Of a stretch of 64,000 nt of DNA, positions 41,375 through 50,903 are shown one piece after another. Source of the stretch: Paraburkholderia haematera (GTDB lineage Bacteria; Pseudomonadota; Gammaproteobacteria; Burkholderiales; Burkholderiaceae); contig NZ_CAJNBK010000006.1 of assembly GCF_905220975.1 (NCBI RefSeq), positions 248,001 to 312,000 of the forward strand, in the 5' to 3' direction. The notes under the pieces are model-generated. The model saw only the letters and a program-made list of their open reading frames with translations. It was not told where the DNA came from and did no database searches. The position numbers and the translations under genes were made by a program. Every line of letters starts with the position of its first letter. Positions within the stretch are counted from its first letter, which is position 1.

Positions 41375-42307
41375 TCAATCGGGAGCGGGATGGCCGACCA
41401 GCTCCGGATTCACCGCACCGTATGAAGCCGCTTCCCGCAACAGCCACTCACGAAAGCTCGTGAGTGGCTTGCCGTGGCTCAACTCGGTCGGATAAACGAG
41501 GTAATACGCCGAGTCGGCGAGCGCGGGCGCGTCGAGCGGTATCACGAGTCCGAGCTGTTCGAGTTGTGCATCGACGAAAAAACGCGGCACAAGCGCGATG
41601 CCGAGACCGGCAGCGGCGGCGCTGATCAGCATCGTGTGGAGTTCGTAGCGAACCCCTTGCATGGTCCGGTTATCGTCGACACCGAGGCTGGCGAACCACG
41701 ACGCCCAGCCGTCTGGCCGGGTGGTGGAATGGAGCAGGGGGTAGTCGAGCAGATCGGCCGCTGTCTCGACAGGCCGCGTCAGCAGGCTCGCTGCGCACAC
41801 CGGCACGACTTCCTCGCTGAACAGAAAATCCGCCGACGTGCCGGGCCATGTCGGTTTGCCGTAGTGAATCGCTGCCTCGAAATGCGTATCGGCAAACGGG
41901 AACGTGCCGGTGCGCACGCCCATATTGACCCGCACGTCCGGATACTGCGCGTTGAATGCCGCCAGGCGCGGAATGAGCCATTGCGATGCGAACGTAGGCA
42001 GCACGGCCAGTTCCAGATAACCGCCGCCGCTGCCATGCGCGATGATCGACAGCGTGTCGCGGTCCAGTTGTTCCAGCGAACGCCGCACCTGCGCGCTATA
42101 GACCTTGCCCGCCCGGGTCAGTACCACGCGCTGCTTCGCGCGCACGAACAACCGCACGCCGAGATTGCTCTCCAGCGTATTGATCTGCCGGGACACCGCG
42201 CTCTCGGTAAGGAAGAGTTCGCGCGCCGCATGCGTGAAGCTCTCGTGCCGCGCGGCGGCTTCGAAAGCGAGCAGCGCGCCCATGCTAGGGATCTTGAACT
42301 TTCGCAC
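41375..42307 (-). CDS. LysR-family regulator, GcvA-like
   Basis: 310 residues starting with GTG at 42307 (MRKFKIPSMGALLAFEAAARHESFTHAARELFLTESAVSRQI by family form). HTH near residues 20-60, effector domain from about 95. The IPSMGALLAFEAAARH opening belongs to the GcvA/AmpR-like group. It is convergent with hpd (27 bp between stops) and divergent from the hglS/dehydrogenase pair across 168 bp, so it most likely controls 2-oxoadipate degradation. Inducer unknown. Confidence 0.9.
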   Translation of the reverse strand: MRKFKIPSMGALLAFEAAARHESFTHAARELFLTESAVSRQINTLESNLGVRLFVRAKQRVVLTRAGKVYSAQVRRSLEQLDRDTLSIIAHGSGGGYLELAVLPTFASQWLIPRLAAFNAQYPDVRVNMGVRTGTFPFADTHFEAAIHYGKPTWPGTSADFLFSEEVVPVCAASLLTRPVETAADLLDYPLLHSTTRPDGWASWFASLGVDDNRTMQGVRYELHTMLISAAAAGLGIALVPRFFVDAQLEQLGLVIPLDAPALADSAYYLVYPTELSHGKPLTSFREWLLREAASYGAVNPELVGHPAPD

Positions 42308-42475
42308 GTTAATTCCAAAAACGCATCAAGTGGCAATTTTATCTCGCTTTACGGCAAGGCTGTGGATTTGAATAATCTTGCATCCAACGATGCCGTGCTT
42401 GCGTCCCGAAGCCGCGTCGGCAGGTCACCTTCGAATACATGAACGCGTGCTCACCGCACCCCGCCCGGAACCGAT

Positions 42476-43513
42476 ATGCGAAACGTCAAGAATGCGAATG
42501 TCGAACAACTGCTGCTGAAACTGCTCGGCGCCCAGAAAACCGCAAGGCTGTTCGCCACGCTGAACCATCCGCGGATTCTCAACGAATGGGAAGACGGCAC
42601 GGTCACGCGCGCCGAAATGGCGCAGGCGATGAACATGGCGCTGTTCGAAGACCTCCTGGCGCGCTCGGTGAATGGCCGCCAGTACACGGAGGAGACGATC
42701 GCCGCCGGCGGCAGCGTCTACTTCGACCATGGCGCATTGCGCACTGTGCGCTGGGCTGAGAGCGGCGCGCTGCCGCCGGGCGAAGCGGCTTTCGCGCGCA
42801 TTCTGCGGCCGCTTGGCTTCAGTATCAACGGCCGCTATCCGCTCGACCGTCTCGGCATGACCGGCCGCGCCTGGGCGCACGACGACTCCCCGGATGAAAT
42901 CGCCCAGTTCTTCGTCAGCGAATTGCACCCTGAGCGGTTTTCGGCGGAATTTCAGCAGGCGGTGACGAACGTGATCGGCGCCTCGCGCGATCCGTTGACG
43001 CCGCAAGCCGCCGGCCAGTTGTGGGAGCTCGAACGCGAAGGCGTGCTGCCGCTCGAGGCGGCTCACGCGTTGCTACCGGTGATCGTCGGCGCGTTCGCCC
43101 GTCAGCACGAGACGCCACGTGAAGCCGATTACGCAGTATTGTTGAAGGAGTCGGCGGAAATGGCGTGGATCGCGACTGAAGGCAACGCCTTCAATCATGC
43201 CACCGACCGCGTCGCGGACGTCTTCAAGCTTTCCGATGACGAGAAGGCGAAGGGCCGTCCGATGAAACCCGAAGTCGAGCGTTCGCGTTCGGGCCGCGTG
43301 TTTCAGACCGCGTACCGCGCGGATACCGTGCGGCGCGAATTCCGTGCGGCCGACAGCAGCATCGTGACGCGTGAGGTGCCAGGCTCGTTCTATGAGTTCA
43401 TCACGCGCAAGCGGACTTTCGATCAGGACGCACGCCGCTGGGAAACGGACCTGCGTTTCGACGCGGGCAACGCGCAGGGCATCTTCAAGATGACCGCGAG
43501 CCAGGCTGCGTGA
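42476..43513 (+). CDS. hglS: 2-oxoadipate dioxygenase/decarboxylase (HglS, DUF1338)
   Basis: Fe(II)-dependent enzyme of the DUF1338/YdcJ family that converts 2-oxoadipate to D-2-hydroxyglutarate in D-lysine catabolism of Pseudomonas putida. 345 residues. YFDHGALRTVRW near residue 82 contains the first family His and the substrate-binding Arg; the second His is in EGNAFNHATDRVADV near 238; the Glu ligand is likely in the VPGSFYEFITRK area. It is shorter than E. coli YdcJ (about 450 residues), matching the short clade. The adjacent downstream gene encodes a D-2-hydroxyglutarate dehydrogenase-type protein, which supports the call strongly. Confidence 0.88.
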   Translation: MRNVKNANVEQLLLKLLGAQKTARLFATLNHPRILNEWEDGTVTRAEMAQAMNMALFEDLLARSVNGRQYTEETIAAGGSVYFDHGALRTVRWAESGALPPGEAAFARILRPLGFSINGRYPLDRLGMTGRAWAHDDSPDEIAQFFVSELHPERFSAEFQQAVTNVIGASRDPLTPQAAGQLWELEREGVLPLEAAHALLPVIVGAFARQHETPREADYAVLLKESAEMAWIATEGNAFNHATDRVADVFKLSDDEKAKGRPMKPEVERSRSGRVFQTAYRADTVRREFRAADSSIVTREVPGSFYEFITRKRTFDQDARRWETDLRFDAGNAQGIFKMTASQAA

Positions 43514-43553
43514 TGCGTAGTTCAGGCCATAACGCGGACGTTGGACACGAGAC

Positions 43554-46500
43554 GTGAGGAACGCGGTGGGAACGTCATTGGATGAAGAACAGGGCGCGGG
43601 CGTGAATGCTTCGTCGAGCGGCGCGGCGCATGACACCTTGAAAGTGCCGCGCGTTGCCAAACCCTTTGCGGGCACAGCCGCTGTGATGCAGGCACTCGAA
43701 GCCGACTTGCGCCGTAACGTGCGCGGCGAAGTACGTTTCGATCAAGGCTCGAAAGCGCTGTATGCCGCGGATGCGTCGAACTACCGGCAAGTCCCGCTCG
43801 CCGTGGTCGTGCCGTCGGATGTCGACGACCTGCTCGAAACGCTCGCCGCCTGCCGCCGCAATGATGTGCCCTTCCTCCCGCGCGGCGGTGGCACTTCGCA
43901 GAACGGCCAATGCGTGAACGTCGCGGTGGTGGCCGACGCGAGCAAGTATGTGAACCGCGTCGTCTCGGTCGATCCTGTAGCGGGTGTCGCGATCGTCGAG
44001 CCGGGGGTCGTCTGCGATACCTTGCGCGACGCCGCCGAAGCGCACGGCCTCACGTTCGCCCCGGATCCCGCGACCCACAGCCGCTGCACGCTCGGCGGCA
44101 TGATCGCCAACAACTCGTGCGGCGCGCATTCGGTGATGGCCGGCAAGACGGTCGAAAACGTCGAAGCGCTGGAAATCGCGACCTTCGATGGTGCGCGTTT
44201 CTGGGTCGGGCCGACTTCTGACGGCGAACTCGAACGCATCATCGCAGCAGGCGGCCGCCAGGGTGAAATCTACGCCGCGCTCAAGCGGCTGCGCGACACT
44301 TACGCCGATCAGATTCGCGCGAAATTCCCGCAGATCAAGCGGCGCGTGTCGGGTTTCAATCTTGATCAACTGCTGCCGGAAAACGGCTTTAACGTCGCGC
44401 GTGCGCTGGTCGGTACCGAGGGCACGTGCGCCGTGACGTTGCAGGCGAAAGTGCGGCTTGTGAAAAGTCCGGCGAAACGTGTGATCGTCGTGGTCGGTTT
44501 CACCGATATCTACACCGCCGCGGACGCCGTGCCGCATTTCATGCGCTGCGGGCCGATCGCGGTCGAGGGACTGGACCGCGCGATCATCCGCGGCTTGCAG
44601 GCGCGCGGTTTGAAGAAAGACGAGATTGCCCTGCTGCCGGACGGCGACGCATGGGTCGTGCTCGAATTCGGCGCGGATACACAAGACGATGCCGTGCGTC
44701 AGGCGCAAAACGCTGCGGCGTATTTTTCGTCGGGCCAAGCAGGGCCGAATGTGTCGGCGATGCTCGTTGAAGATCGTGCGTTGCAGGCAAAGGTGTGGTC
44801 GATCCGCGAGACAGGGGCGTCGGCCGTGGCGTTGTCGGTGGAGGCGGGCACGCCCGATCCGGTGGTCGGCTGGGAAGATGCGGCGGTTGATCCGTTGCGC
44901 CTCGGCGACTATCTGCGTGCGTTTCAGGCGCTGGTGGATCGCTACGGCTACGAGACGAGTCTGTACGGCCATTTCGGCGATGGCTGCGTGCACGCGCGCA
45001 TCACCTTCGATCTGCGCAGCGCCGAAGGCGTCGCGACGTGGCGCAAGTTTCTGCGCGAAGCCGCGGAACTGGTGGTCGAATTCGGCGGCTCGCTGTCGGG
45101 CGAACACGGCGACGGCCAGGCCAAGGCTGAGTTCCTGCCGATCATGTACGGCCCCGAACTGATGCAGGCGATGGAGCAGTTCAAGGCGATCTGGGATCCG
45201 GCCAATCGATTGAATCCTGGCAAGGTCGTGCATGCGTATCGCGCCGATGAAAATCTGCGCATGGGGCCGGCGTACAAACCGGTGACCCTGCAAACGAAGC
45301 TCACGTTCGCGAGCCAGGAGGGCGATGGCTTTCAGCGCGAGATCGAACGATGTATCGGCATGGGCAAGTGCCGTTCGCTCGAAGGCGGCACGATGTGCCC
45401 AAGCTATCGCGCAACGCGTGAAGAGAAATACTCGACGCGTGGCCGCGCGCATCTGTTCTGGGAAATGCTGCAAGGCGACGTGATCACCGATGGCTGGCAA
45501 AGCCGCGAAGTGAAAGAAGCGCTCGATACTTGCCTCGCGTGCAAGGGCTGCAAATCCGATTGCCCGACGCATACGGATATGGCTTCGTACAAGGCGGAAT
45601 TTCTTTCGCATTACTACGAGACGAATCGCCGGCCGCGCCAGGCGCTGTTTATGGGGCGGATCGGCGAATGGGCGCCGTGGGCGGCGAAGTTTCCGCGGCT
45701 GACGAATTTTATGACGTCGGCGCCGGGGTTGGCGGCAGTTGGGAAGTGGGCAGCCGGGGTGGCGCAGGCGCGGGAATTGCCGAAGTTTGCCACGCGGACT
45801 TATCGGCAGATTGCACAGCGATCGCTGAAGGCTGAGGGTGACGCTCGTGCTAGTGCTCATGTTCGTGGAGAGGTCAGGAAAGTCATCTTGTGGGTTGATA
45901 CTTTCAACGATCACTTCACACCCGAGATCGCGCAGGCCGCTGCCGATGTGCTGACGCAAATGGGCTGGCACGTCGTGCTCCCGAAGAAGCGGTTGTGTTG
46001 CGGGCGTCCGCTGTATGACTTCGGTTTGCTCGACCGGGCGCGTGAGTTGCTGACCACGATTCTTGATGACCTCGGAGACGATATCGCCGCTGGTGTTCCT
46101 TTGGTCGGTCTCGAACCGGGTTGCTTGTCGGTATTCAAGGACGAGTTGCTGAAGCAGCTTCCCGGTCATACATTAGCGAAGCAGCTATCGGCGCAGACTT
46201 TTCTGTTTTCCGACTTCGTCGCGCGTCAGCCGTTCGAGTGGCCGACGCTTGCCGCGGACGTGATCGTGCACGGGCATTGTCATCAGAAGGCGCTGTTCGG
46301 CATGCAAGGCGATACCGCGCTGTTGAACAAGCTCGGCGTGAAATGGAAACTGCTCGATACGGGATGCTGCGGGATGGCGGGATCGTTTGGCTTTAACGAC
46401 AAGCATCACGCGCTTTCGGAGAAGATTGGCGAAGACAGGCTGTTTCCTGCCGTGCGTGCTGCTGCCGCCGCGAATGCGGAAACGATTGTGCTGACCAACG

Positions 46501-46595
46501 GCTTTAGTTGCCGTGAGCAGATCGAGCAGGGGACCGGGCAACATGCGATGCATATCGCGCAACTGGCGCAGCGGGCGTTGGCGGCGCGCGGTTGA
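43554..46595 (+). CDS. ydiJ: YdiJ-type FAD/4Fe-4S D-2-hydroxyglutarate dehydrogenase
   Basis: 1013 residues combining four units. These are an FAD-binding PCMH domain (FLPRGGGTSQNGQCVN near 105; PDPATHSRCTLGGMIANNSCGAHS near 170), an FAD-oxidase C-terminal domain (YGHFGDGCVHARI, GGSLSGEHGDGQAK near 520), a ferredoxin domain with CIGMGKC...CPSYRATREEK and CLACKGCKSDCPTHTD (near 600-680), and a C-terminal pair of CCG motifs (KRLCCGRPLYD; LDTGCCGMAGSFG). E. coli YdiJ (about 1018 residues) has the same order. It would oxidise D-2-hydroxyglutarate to 2-oxoglutarate, passing electrons to the chain. The GTG start at 43554 is uncertain; GTG at 43602 is possible. Confidence 0.9.
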   Translation: MRNAVGTSLDEEQGAGVNASSSGAAHDTLKVPRVAKPFAGTAAVMQALEADLRRNVRGEVRFDQGSKALYAADASNYRQVPLAVVVPSDVDDLLETLAACRRNDVPFLPRGGGTSQNGQCVNVAVVADASKYVNRVVSVDPVAGVAIVEPGVVCDTLRDAAEAHGLTFAPDPATHSRCTLGGMIANNSCGAHSVMAGKTVENVEALEIATFDGARFWVGPTSDGELERIIAAGGRQGEIYAALKRLRDTYADQIRAKFPQIKRRVSGFNLDQLLPENGFNVARALVGTEGTCAVTLQAKVRLVKSPAKRVIVVVGFTDIYTAADAVPHFMRCGPIAVEGLDRAIIRGLQARGLKKDEIALLPDGDAWVVLEFGADTQDDAVRQAQNAAAYFSSGQAGPNVSAMLVEDRALQAKVWSIRETGASAVALSVEAGTPDPVVGWEDAAVDPLRLGDYLRAFQALVDRYGYETSLYGHFGDGCVHARITFDLRSAEGVATWRKFLREAAELVVEFGGSLSGEHGDGQAKAEFLPIMYGPELMQAMEQFKAIWDPANRLNPGKVVHAYRADENLRMGPAYKPVTLQTKLTFASQEGDGFQREIERCIGMGKCRSLEGGTMCPSYRATREEKYSTRGRAHLFWEMLQGDVITDGWQSREVKEALDTCLACKGCKSDCPTHTDMASYKAEFLSHYYETNRRPRQALFMGRIGEWAPWAAKFPRLTNFMTSAPGLAAVGKWAAGVAQARELPKFATRTYRQIAQRSLKAEGDARASAHVRGEVRKVILWVDTFNDHFTPEIAQAAADVLTQMGWHVVLPKKRLCCGRPLYDFGLLDRARELLTTILDDLGDDIAAGVPLVGLEPGCLSVFKDELLKQLPGHTLAKQLSAQTFLFSDFVARQPFEWPTLAADVIVHGHCHQKALFGMQGDTALLNKLGVKWKLLDTGCCGMAGSFGFNDKHHALSEKIGEDRLFPAVRAAAAANAETIVLTNGFSCREQIEQGTGQHAMHIAQLAQRALAARG

Positions 46596-46734
46596 AACGC
46601 TGTGGCGGCGTTGCCATGGGTGTTGGCATGGGCTTTAGTATTGCCATTTGCCGGTGGCGCTGCCATCGGCATTGGCGACGCTGGCTTTCGCTTTTTGGCG
46701 TTTCTATGTGCTGTGGGTGGTCCAGCCGCCTTCG

Positions 46735-47367
46735 TTATTTTTTCGCCGGTTCTACCGCGGCCGATGTCTGCGGAATGTCGGCGCTGGTCGCCATCCACAA
46801 CACTTCGGCATCTTCGTCGCTAGTGGAGACCGCCGCATGGCCGGTGCGGCTGTCGAAGTAAAGGCTGTCACCGGCGTTCAGATGCGTCGGCGCATACAAC
46901 TCGGAATACAGGCAGACGCTGCCGCTGATCACGTACAGAAATTCTTCGCCTTCATGACGGCCCCAGTCATCGAACGCGTCCAGCGTGTGGGCCGAGATGC
47001 GGATGCGGAACGGCAACATCGCTTTGTGCGCCAGATCCGTGGCCAGTAACTCCATCTGATAGCCGCGGTAGGCGTGACGCTGGCCTTCGTTTTTGCGGGT
47101 CAACGCGCGGCGGCCGCTGGCGCTGACTTTGGGTGTCGAGCCAAAGAGCTCGCCGATTTCGATCTTCAGGCCGAGGACGATTTTCTGCAGGACGTCGAAA
47201 GTCGGGGACATCAGGCCGTTCTCGACTTTGGACAGTGTAGAGCGGGAGACGCCGCAGAGGCGGCTCGCGGTTTCGAGCGTCAAGTCCTGCGCCTGGCGGG
47301 CGGCGCGCACGCGCCGGCCAAGGTCGGTTGTGGATGCGTCGGCGGGTTTGGTGAGGTGGGTGTCCAT
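46735..47367 (-). CDS. XRE-family regulator with C-terminal cupin
   Basis: 210 residues. An N-terminal HTH, LGRRVRAARQAQDLTLETASRLCGVSRSTLSKVENGLMSPTFDVLQKI, spans about 16-65. A C-terminal cupin (WGRHEGEEFLYVISGSVCLYSEL, then AGDSLYFDSRTGHAAVS) spans about 130-200. Such proteins sense small ligands, often amino acids or polyamines, and repress neighbouring genes. ATG at 47367 is chosen at the domain-based boundary; the SD is weak. A -10-like TATGAT lies on the minus strand at about 47416-47421. It is convergent with the YdiJ-type gene. Confidence 0.88.
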   Translation of the reverse strand: MDTHLTKPADASTTDLGRRVRAARQAQDLTLETASRLCGVSRSTLSKVENGLMSPTFDVLQKIVLGLKIEIGELFGSTPKVSASGRRALTRKNEGQRHAYRGYQMELLATDLAHKAMLPFRIRISAHTLDAFDDWGRHEGEEFLYVISGSVCLYSELYAPTHLNAGDSLYFDSRTGHAAVSTSDEDAEVLWMATSADIPQTSAAVEPAKK

Positions 47368-47714
47368 AGGGGTGTAGCTCAAATGCGCGCCCTGGCGAGG
47401 CGTCAGGTGTTTCCGATCATAACATTTGAGTGAGTGGGCGGAGACCTGGGGACTTCGGCGGGGGACTGTTGGCCGCTTTGAGACGGGGCGTCCGCTCGTC
47501 CGAGGGCGGCCTGGGTGGTCACCAACTGGTCGGGAAAACTTCGCTGGCGGAATGGCCACGAATTTTTCTCATCGGAAACGAGCGGAGGGGAATATATCGA
47601 TCAGCCCGACGAGCTGTCAGATCGTGCTCCGGCGAATACGGGTGATCCAGACGAACCGCCGGAGTTGACCAATCTGCGCCGAAGCGATCCCTTGGAATCG
47701 TTACAATCGTCCGG
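47368..47714. other. Gene-free 347 bp; -10 element next to the following start
   Basis: No reading frame here is convincing. TACAAT at 47702-47707 ends 7 nt before the ATG at 47715, so the transcript of the next gene would start at its first codon or just before it. Confidence 0.4.
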
Positions 47715-48464
47715 ATGAATCAATCCTCTCAACCGCATCGCGTGCCAGACATGCTGACCTCCTATTTCTGGAGTGGCGACGCCATCCGCAGTCGACGTGT
47801 GAGCGACATCGTGCTCACAGGCACGGTCGACGTGCCTGCGCCCCCTGCACGTCTGCTTGCGGATTGGGAAAGGGAGATCTCGTCACGCATGGTTCTCGAA
47901 CCCGGCGACGTCGAGACAATGCCTTTGGCGCGCGCGCGGGCGCGCTGGCCAGACTACTCGCGCTGCGTGCAGGCCGTGTCCGATTGGACGGCCGAGCTTG
48001 GAATGCCCGCGGTGCTTGCCGCGAGCGACGTAGCCCTGATGGCCTGCCGCGGCGCGAGGTACCACCATGATGGCGCGCAATATGGCGGTGCAGCTTTTTG
48101 CAATCTTTTCCTGAGCGAGGATAAGGGGCTGGACTTGCATTTCCCCGCTTTGGACCTTCGCATTCCCCTGACCCGGGGCACCGCTGTGATATTCGATACC
48201 TGCCAGCCTCATGGCGTCATTCAGCGCCACAGCAGCGGTTTTAATGCGGCTGACTTCACGCCGGACCAGGATTACGTCCAGATATTCCTGACCTGGGAGC
48301 TTCCCATTGAAGACGCCCATGTTGGGGGCGCACTTAAGGTCGCTTTCGACGTCGCCCCTACGACCGCGTTGCAACCGGACGCTGAGGATGCAGAGCAAGT
48401 CCGGCTGAACGGAGAATTGGCCTCTGTGTGCCCCAATTCTGGTCGTTGGTGCCGGGTCGACTAA
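47715..48464 (+). CDS. Uncharacterised protein with 2OG-Fe(II) oxygenase-like motifs
   Basis: 249 residues of unknown role. GARYHHDGAQYGGAAFCNLFLSED near residues 113-136 contains an H-x-D pair, and GTAVIFDTCQPHGVIQRHSSGF near 155-176 contains a later His and Arg. These match the H-x-D...H and R layout of the double-stranded beta-helix Fe(II)/2-oxoglutarate oxygenases, though overall similarity to a named family is not evident to me. No signal peptide. The gene is isolated from its neighbours by more than 200 bp on both sides. It has no SD but a -10 element at the start codon. Confidence 0.6.
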   Translation: MNQSSQPHRVPDMLTSYFWSGDAIRSRRVSDIVLTGTVDVPAPPARLLADWEREISSRMVLEPGDVETMPLARARARWPDYSRCVQAVSDWTAELGMPAVLAASDVALMACRGARYHHDGAQYGGAAFCNLFLSEDKGLDLHFPALDLRIPLTRGTAVIFDTCQPHGVIQRHSSGFNAADFTPDQDYVQIFLTWELPIEDAHVGGALKVAFDVAPTTALQPDAEDAEQVRLNGELASVCPNSGRWCRVD

Positions 48465-48666
48465 TCGTCGGGATCACGCCGCGGTAGTGCTCTGACAAGG
48501 CGGCCACGGGACGAAGGCCAATGACTGGCACCCCCGGCCGCCTGTATGATTGCGGGCTGGCGCGAGACCGAAAGCTTGCGCAGGTGGTCCGAGCAGATCG
48601 CGCACCGCCCGCTGCTGCTACGCGGCGCCAACGCATTCATTCACGATGACTCAGAGGAAGACCGCC

Positions 48667-48987
48667 ATGACGGCCGCAATGCAATTCGATCAGGTTTCCG
48701 TTATCAAACGTGCCAACGTCTATTTCGACGGCAAGTGTGTTTCGCACACGGTTCTCTTCGCCGACGGCACGCGCAAGACGCTTGGCGTCATCTTGCCGGG
48801 CGCGCTCAACTTCGGCACCGACGCACCGGAACTCATGGAAGTGCAGGCCGGCCAATGCCGCATCCGCCTCGAAGGCGGCGACGAGTGGAAGACGTATGGC
48901 GCGGGCGAGTCGTTCTCGGTGCCCGGCAAGAGCCGCTTCGATATCGATGTGATCGACACGCTCGACTACGTCTGCAGCTATCTGTAA
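48667..48987 (+). CDS. ppnP: Pyrimidine/purine nucleoside phosphorylase
   Basis: 106-residue cupin-like enzyme (formerly DUF1255/YaiE) that phosphorolyses several nucleosides to base and ribose-1-phosphate. The sequence [23 protein letters not shown], the [22 protein letters not shown] core and the C-terminal [14 protein letters not shown] are characteristic. ATG at 48667 has AGGAAG 6-7 nt upstream; upstream extensions lack homology. Probably monocistronic. Confidence 0.95.
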   Translation: MTAAMQFDQVSVIKRANVYFDGKCVSHTVLFADGTRKTLGVILPGALNFGTDAPELMEVQAGQCRIRLEGGDEWKTYGAGESFSVPGKSRFDIDVIDTLDYVCSYL

Positions 48988-49050
48988 AGCCGGACTTTAA
49001 GCCTTCAACTTAGGGCGCCGCCTTAAGAAGCCAAGAAGCACATCCGGCAT

Positions 49051-49971
49051 TCAGCTACGCGCCATCGCCTTTCCGACATGTTCGGCGAAAGCTTTGACCT
49101 TGGCCGAATGCCGGCGCTCTAGCGGGCTCACCAGATGGATCGGGATGGGGATCGTTTCCCAGTCCGGCAGCATCCGCTGCACTTCGCCACTGGCCAGTTC
49201 GTGATCGAACAGCCAGGTCGGCGAATAGCCGATCCCCATGCCCGCGAGGACCGACGCTCGCATCACCTCACTGCTGTTGGTTTGCAGATTGCCTTCGACC
49301 CGCACGATGCGCGTGGTTCCCATCGGATCCGAAGCGCCGGGCCCTGCCGTAAAACGCCACGCGTTGCGCATCGCCAGTTCGGTGTAGACGATACAGTTGT
49401 GCTCGACCAGGTCGTCGGGCACACGCGGCGCCCTGGCTCGTTTGGGGAGTGAGCGGAGGTAGCTGCGATGCGCCATCAGCATGCGCTGGGCCGTTCCTAC
49501 GCGACGCGCGATCAAGCTGCTGTCCGGCAGATCGCCGAGCCGCACCGCGACGTCGATCCCCTGTTCCACGAGATCGACGAAACCGTCGCTCAGGCGTAGA
49601 TCGATCTTCACGCCGGGATGCTCTGCCAGAAAAGACTGAACCATTGGCATGAGCTTGAGGCGCCCGAAGCCGACCGAAGCCGCGATCCGCAGCCAGCCTG
49701 TCAGTTGCTGCTCGCCGCGCCGGAGCGTAGCTTCGGCCTCCGCGACCTCCGCGACCAGGCGCCGCGCCTGGTCGAAATAGTGTTCACCTTCTTCGGTCAG
49801 TGCAAGCGAACGCGTGGTTCGCGTCAGCAGCCGCGCGCCCAGCTCGCGCTCGAGCGCCGCGACCTGTTTGCTCACCGCGCTTTGTGTCGTGTCGGTCTCG
49901 TGCGCGACCGCGGAAAAGCTGCCCGCTTCCACCACGCGCACGAAAGTCTTCATGGCCTGCAGCTTATCCAT
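49051..49971 (-). CDS. LysR-family transcriptional regulator
   Basis: 306 residues from ATG 49971 (MDKLQAMKTFVRVVEAGSFSAVAHETDTTQSAVSKQVAALERELG). The HTH covers residues 1-60 and the effector domain starts near 90. The MDKLQAMKTF opening is typical of the CrgA-like subgroup. It is divergent from the SDR/carboxymuconolactone-decarboxylase-like pair across 129 bp, so these two genes are the probable targets. Confidence 0.92.
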   Translation of the reverse strand: MDKLQAMKTFVRVVEAGSFSAVAHETDTTQSAVSKQVAALERELGARLLTRTTRSLALTEEGEHYFDQARRLVAEVAEAEATLRRGEQQLTGWLRIAASVGFGRLKLMPMVQSFLAEHPGVKIDLRLSDGFVDLVEQGIDVAVRLGDLPDSSLIARRVGTAQRMLMAHRSYLRSLPKRARAPRVPDDLVEHNCIVYTELAMRNAWRFTAGPGASDPMGTTRIVRVEGNLQTNSSEVMRASVLAGMGIGYSPTWLFDHELASGEVQRMLPDWETIPIPIHLVSPLERRHSAKVKAFAEHVGKAMARS

Positions 49972-50100
49972 TTTGCTCAATATATTCCTGTGTGGAATTA
50001 GTGATAGGAGCATACACCATCTATATCGTCGATCTGGAATCAGTCAGAGTTCAGTCATCGCAAACGCGATTCGATGCAACCCAACTCAAGGAGTACCGAC

Positions 50101-50850
50101 ATGAACTCACCCGTCGTTCTGATCACTGGCGCGCTGACCGGCATCGGCCGCGCAACCGCTCTTGCCTTCGCTCGTGAAGGAAACCGCGTGGTCGTCAGCG
50201 GCCGTCGCGAGGAGGCCGGCCTGGCGCTTGCCGCCGAACTTCGCGCCCTCGGCGCCGAAGCCGAATTCCTGCGCGTCGATGTGCGCTTCGAAGCCGAAGT
50301 GCGCAGCGTCGTCGAGCAGACCGTGGAGCGTTTCGGACGTCTCGATGTGGCGGTCAACAACGCCGGCACGGAAGGTCAACTGGCGCCGATCGTCGAGCAG
50401 ACTGCGGCCAACTACGAAGACACGTTCTCGGTCAACGTGCTCGGCACGCTGCTGTCGCTCAAGCACGAGATGCGCGTGATGCTGGCGCAGGGCGCGGGCT
50501 CGATCATCAACCTTTCGTCGATCGCGGGCCAGGTCGGCATCGCGGGCGCGTCGGTCTACGTCGCCAGCAAGCATGCGGTCGAAGGCCTCACGAAGAGCGC
50601 GGCGCTCGAAGGCGCTACCGCCGGCGTGCGCGTCAACGCCGTGGCGCCGGGTCCTGTCGCCACCGAAATGCTCGACCGTTTTGCCGGCGGCAGCGAAGAA
50701 GGCAAAGCAGCTTTCCTCTCGACGATACCGGCGCGACGCGCCGCGACCCCGGACGAGATCGCCCAGACCATCCTGTTCCTTGCGAGCGATAAGGCGCGCT
50801 ACCTCACCGGGCAGAACATCGCAGTCGACGGCGCCTACACCGCGCAATAA
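50101..50850 (+). CDS. SDR-family oxidoreductase (classical)
   Basis: 249 residues with all classical motifs: TGALTGIGRA near residue 8 (NAD(P) binding), VNNAGTEG near 85, catalytic Ser in NLSSIAG near 138, YVASK near 153 (Tyr and Lys of the active site), and NAVAPGPVATEM near 180. Asp/Arg choice after beta2 (VVSGRRE) suggests NADP(H) preference. ATG at 50101 is preceded by AAGGAG. It is followed 53 bp later by an AhpD-like gene and probably controlled by the divergent LysR protein. Substrate unknown. Confidence 0.92.
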   Translation: MNSPVVLITGALTGIGRATALAFAREGNRVVVSGRREEAGLALAAELRALGAEAEFLRVDVRFEAEVRSVVEQTVERFGRLDVAVNNAGTEGQLAPIVEQTAANYEDTFSVNVLGTLLSLKHEMRVMLAQGAGSIINLSSIAGQVGIAGASVYVASKHAVEGLTKSAALEGATAGVRVNAVAPGPVATEMLDRFAGGSEEGKAAFLSTIPARRAATPDEIAQTILFLASDKARYLTGQNIAVDGAYTAQ

Positions 50851-50903
50851 CGCACGGATTTTTCCACGCAGCTTGATTCGTCTTTTTGCCAAGGAGCATC
50901 ACC

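Noticed and set aside
43575..46169. 864-codon open frame antisense to the YdiJ-type gene
   Set aside because: Length alone is impressive, but it mirrors the third-position bias of the real gene, has no motifs, and the plus strand shows FAD and Fe-S motifs throughout.
46592..46861. Small Trp/Arg-rich ORFs after the YdiJ-type gene
   Set aside because: Lie in or antisense to the end of the XRE-cupin gene; composition and lack of SD argue against coding.
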